Below, in pieces: positions 6,473-8,584 of a DNA stretch of 8,584 bases. This DNA is from SCGC-AG-212-J23 sp035762345 (GTDB lineage: Bacteria > Pseudomonadota > Gammaproteobacteria > Burkholderiales > SG8-39): assembly GCA_035762345.1 (NCBI GenBank), contig DASTPE010000021.1:1-8584 (forward strand), given 5' to 3'. Position numbers and translations under genes: made by a program. How positions within the stretch are numbered: position 1 is the stretch's first letter; each line of letters starts with the position of its first letter. The notes under the pieces are model-generated. The model was not told the origin of the DNA, searched no databases, and saw only the letters and a program-made list of their open reading frames with translations.

Positions 6473-7773
6473 AGAAGAACCTGGCCTCGGAAGGAGACGT
6501 CAACCTTTCGCGGAGGAGGAAAGCCTGGGAAGAGAAAACCGTCGGCGCCGCCAGTCGCACGCTGCTCGCCGAGGATGCGCGCTACTTCCTGCATCAGTCG
6601 CTCTCCACCCCGTGCCTCGAGGCCCTGAAGTCGGCATCCGGCATCTGGCTGGAAACGCTCGACGGCCGGCGCATCATGGATTTCCACGGCAACAGCGTGC
6701 ACCAGCTCGGTCACGGGCATCCGCGCGTCGTGGAAGCAGTGAAGCAAGCGCTCGACACGCTGCCGTTTTCCCCACGACGTTACACGAACGATTATGCGAT
6801 TCAGCTGGCAAAGAAGCTCTCGGCTTTGACCGGTCTGGAGAAAGTTCTGTTCGCCCCGGGAGGCGCGGAGGCGATCGGCATGGCGCTCAAGCTCGCGCGC
6901 CTCGCCACCGGCCGCCACAAGACCGTCTCCATGTGGGACTCGTTCCACGGCGCGTCGCTCGATGCGATCTCGCTGGGCGGCGAGGCGCTCTTCCGGAGCG
7001 GGATCGGACCGCTGCTCCCCGGTACCGAGCATGCGCAGCCGTGCGATCCGCGCCATTGCAATTTCGGCTGCAACGGCTCCTGCAATCTGCGCTGCGCGGA
7101 CTACGTCGACTACGTGCTCGCGAAGGAAGAGGATGTAGCCGCGGTAGTGGTCGAAACGGTGCGCTCGACCGACGTCCAGATCCCGCCGCGCGATTACTAC
7201 CGCAAGTTGCGCACGGCGTGCGACCGCCACGGTGCGCTCCTTGTTCTCGACGAGATCCCGGTGTGCCTCGGCCGCACTGGCACGATGTTCGCCTTCGAGC
7301 CGTACGGCATCGTTCCCGACATGGTGGTGCTCGGAAAGGGCCTCGGCGGGGGCGTGTTCCCGATGGCCGCGCTCGTCGCACGCGCCGGGCTGGACATTGC
7401 GCCCGAGCGCGCGCTCGGCCACTACACGCACGAAAAAAGCCCGGTCGGCTGCGCCGCGGCGCTCGCCGCGCTGCAGGTTATTGAGGACGAGAAGCTCCTC
7501 GAGCGTTCGCGCCGCCTGGGCGAGCGCGCGCTTTCGCGATTGCGCGCCATCAAGCATAAGTCGGTCGTCGAGATGCGCGGCGTGGGGCTGCTGCTGGCCC
7601 TGGAGCTATCGGACCGCGAGCTCGCCGACGAGGTGCTCTACCGCTGCCTTGCGCGCGGGCTGTCGTTCAAGGTTGGGCAGGGGAATGTGCTCGTGCTCGC
7701 ACCGCCGCTCGTGATCGCCGAAGCCGACCTCGATCGCGCGCTCGACGTCGTGCAAGAATCGCTCGGTGCCTGA
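6469..7773 (+). CDS. pbfA: PLP-dependent class-III aminotransferase-fold enzyme, probable (R)-1-hydroxy-2-aminoethylphosphonate ammonia-lyase
   Basis: Probable PbfA, a PLP enzyme with the fold of class-III aminotransferases that eliminates ammonia from (R)-1-hydroxy-AEP to give phosphonoacetaldehyde, the substrate of PhnX encoded just upstream. The 434 residues contain DEIPVCLGRTG with PLP-ring aspartate D261, and VLGKGLGGG with Schiff-base lysine K290. Stretches such as LHQSLSTPCLEAL, DFHGNSVHQLGHGHPR and MWDSFHGASLDAISLGGEA resemble the PbfA sequences I remember. Five cysteines cluster at 192, 197, 201, 205 and 209 in a loop. I chose GTG 6469 because it overlaps the phnX stop as GTGA and the protein then begins KKNLASEGDVNLSRRRKAW; an in-frame ATG at 6424 would give an unlikely 49-base overlap. 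It could instead be a true transaminase acting on AEP, replacing the PhnW missing from the window; homology alone does not fully exclude that. Confidence 0.78.
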   Translation: MKKNLASEGDVNLSRRRKAWEEKTVGAASRTLLAEDARYFLHQSLSTPCLEALKSASGIWLETLDGRRIMDFHGNSVHQLGHGHPRVVEAVKQALDTLPFSPRRYTNDYAIQLAKKLSALTGLEKVLFAPGGAEAIGMALKLARLATGRHKTVSMWDSFHGASLDAISLGGEALFRSGIGPLLPGTEHAQPCDPRHCNFGCNGSCNLRCADYVDYVLAKEEDVAAVVVETVRSTDVQIPPRDYYRKLRTACDRHGALLVLDEIPVCLGRTGTMFAFEPYGIVPDMVVLGKGLGGGVFPMAALVARAGLDIAPERALGHYTHEKSPVGCAAALAALQVIEDEKLLERSRRLGERALSRLRAIKHKSVVEMRGVGLLLALELSDRELADEVLYRCLARGLSFKVGQGNVLVLAPPLVIAEADLDRALDVVQESLGA

Positions 7774-8584
7774 ACTGACCTTGGGCGTCACCGCGGCGGT
7801 GCTCGCCGCGGCGCTTGCGCACGCCACCTGGAACGCGATGATCAAGTCGAGCGGCGACGTGCTGCTCGACATGACGCTCGTGGTGTTCTTCGCCGGGCTC
7901 GTCACCACGCCCTTCGTGTTGTTCGTCGACGTGCCGGGGCCGGCGGTATGGCCGTACATCGTCACCTCCATGGTGATCCATATTGCGTACTACATCGCGC
8001 TGGTCGGCGCCTACCGCGCGGGCGACCTGTCGCACGGCTACCCGATCATGCGCGGCATCGCGCCGCTCCTCACCAGCCTGTGCGCAATCTGGTGGCTCGG
8101 CGAGGCGCCGCGACCGCTCGTCTGGGTGGGGATCGTGCTCATCTGCGGCGGCGTGCTCTCGCTCGGCCTCGCCGGCTTCCACTGGCGCACCTCGCGCGTT
8201 TCCACCCGGTGGGCGCTGGCGAATGCCGTGATCATCGCTGCCTATACGCTGGTCGACGCTGGCGGCGTACGCGCCGCGGGCAGGCCGGAAACGTATGTCG
8301 TATGGCTGTTCGTCCTCGACGCGCTGCCTTTTCCGCTCTTGATCCTTCTCCTGAAGAAAAGACAGCTCGCTTCGTATGCCGCCCGGTTCTGGCTGCGCGG
8401 GTTGTTCGGCGGGGCGCTGTCGGCGGCGGCGTACGGCATAGTCCTGTGGGCGATGACGCGCGCTCCCGTGGCGGCGGTCGCCGCGCTGCGGGAGACCTCG
8501 GTCATCTTCGCCGCGCTGATCGGCGCATGGCTCCTCAAGGAAGGGCACATCGCGCGCCGCCTGATCGGCGCAGCGACGGTGGCC
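7766..8584 (+). CDS. EamA/DMT-superfamily permease (3' end outside window)
   Basis: Inner-membrane transporter with two EamA repeats. The 273 visible residues, open to the last base, contain nine complete hydrophobic helices and the start of a tenth: about residues 5-25, 30-53, 57-80, 92-108, 113-133, 149-167, 177-196, 207-230 and 235-256, then RRLIGAATVA. A DMT protein of this type usually has ten helices and about 280-300 residues, so only a short tail is missing. Repeat-like signatures are ALAHATWNAMIKSSGD near the start, AYRAGDLSHGYPIMRGIAPL between helices 3 and 4, and its counterpart MTRAPVAAVAALRETSVIFAAL in the second half. The GTG at 7766 overlaps the previous gene by 8 bases (stop at 7771-7773); TTG at 7781 is a weaker choice. 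It is the last visible operon member. Uptake of the phosphonate or export of an amine, aldehyde or acid product are both possible. Confidence 0.85.
   Translation, partial: MPELTLGVTAAVLAAALAHATWNAMIKSSGDVLLDMTLVVFFAGLVTTPFVLFVDVPGPAVWPYIVTSMVIHIAYYIALVGAYRAGDLSHGYPIMRGIAPLLTSLCAIWWLGEAPRPLVWVGIVLICGGVLSLGLAGFHWRTSRVSTRWALANAVIIAAYTLVDAGGVRAAGRPETYVVWLFVLDALPFPLLILLLKKRQLASYAARFWLRGLFGGALSAAAYGIVLWAMTRAPVAAVAALRETSVIFAALIGAWLLKEGHIARRLIGAATVA

Noticed and set aside
6391..7557. 388-codon open frame on the minus strand
   Set aside because: Antisense to the PbfA-like gene, with no family resemblance; a compositional shadow.

Overview
The window is GC-rich and almost completely coding. Codon use favours G/C at third positions, genes are packed with 4-base overlaps, and the protein families point to a proteobacterium. 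A betaproteobacterium or similar soil/aquatic lineage is my best guess; no rRNA or marker gene is present to settle it.

Layout: an incomplete periplasmic substrate-binding protein of the 2-aminoethylphosphonate (AEP) ABC-importer type runs leftwards off the window edge (645 to 1). An 88-bp divergent intergenic region (646-733) separates it from a rightward operon of six genes: a Rieske non-heme iron oxygenase of the carnitine/glycine-betaine monooxygenase type (734-1984); an FAD-dependent dimethylglycine/sarcosine-dehydrogenase-like enzyme fused to a folate-binding GcvT module (1981-4383); phosphonoacetate hydrolase PhnA (4380-5645); phosphonoacetaldehyde hydrolase PhnX (5642-6472); a class-III PLP enzyme of the PbfA type, (R)-1-hydroxy-2-aminoethylphosphonate ammonia-lyase (6469-7773); and an EamA/DMT-family permease (7766 to the right edge, incomplete). 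Every junction in the operon overlaps by 4 or 8 bases, so the six genes are almost certainly co-transcribed and translationally coupled.

Interpretation: three genes (phnA, phnX, pbfA-like) and the binding protein clearly concern catabolism of AEP-type phosphonates to release phosphate. The two genes at the head of the operon are not part of the classical PhnW/PhnX or PhnW/PhnY/PhnA routes. They form the same enzyme pair that strips methyl groups from glycine betaine (Rieske monooxygenase, then an FAD/folate demethylase). I infer that the operon handles N-methylated aminophosphonates, such as N,N,N-trimethyl-AEP (the phosphonate counterpart of a betaine): the methyl groups are removed first and the C-P bond is then cleaved. 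This is a hypothesis from gene content; the substrate has not been shown. No PhnW transaminase, PhnY dehydrogenase, Rieske reductase or regulator lies inside the window.

The FAD/GcvT gene has no ATG, GTG or TTG that would keep its nucleotide-binding motif. The best start is a CTG overlapping the upstream stop codon. Automatic gene calls would probably cut off its first 61 residues.
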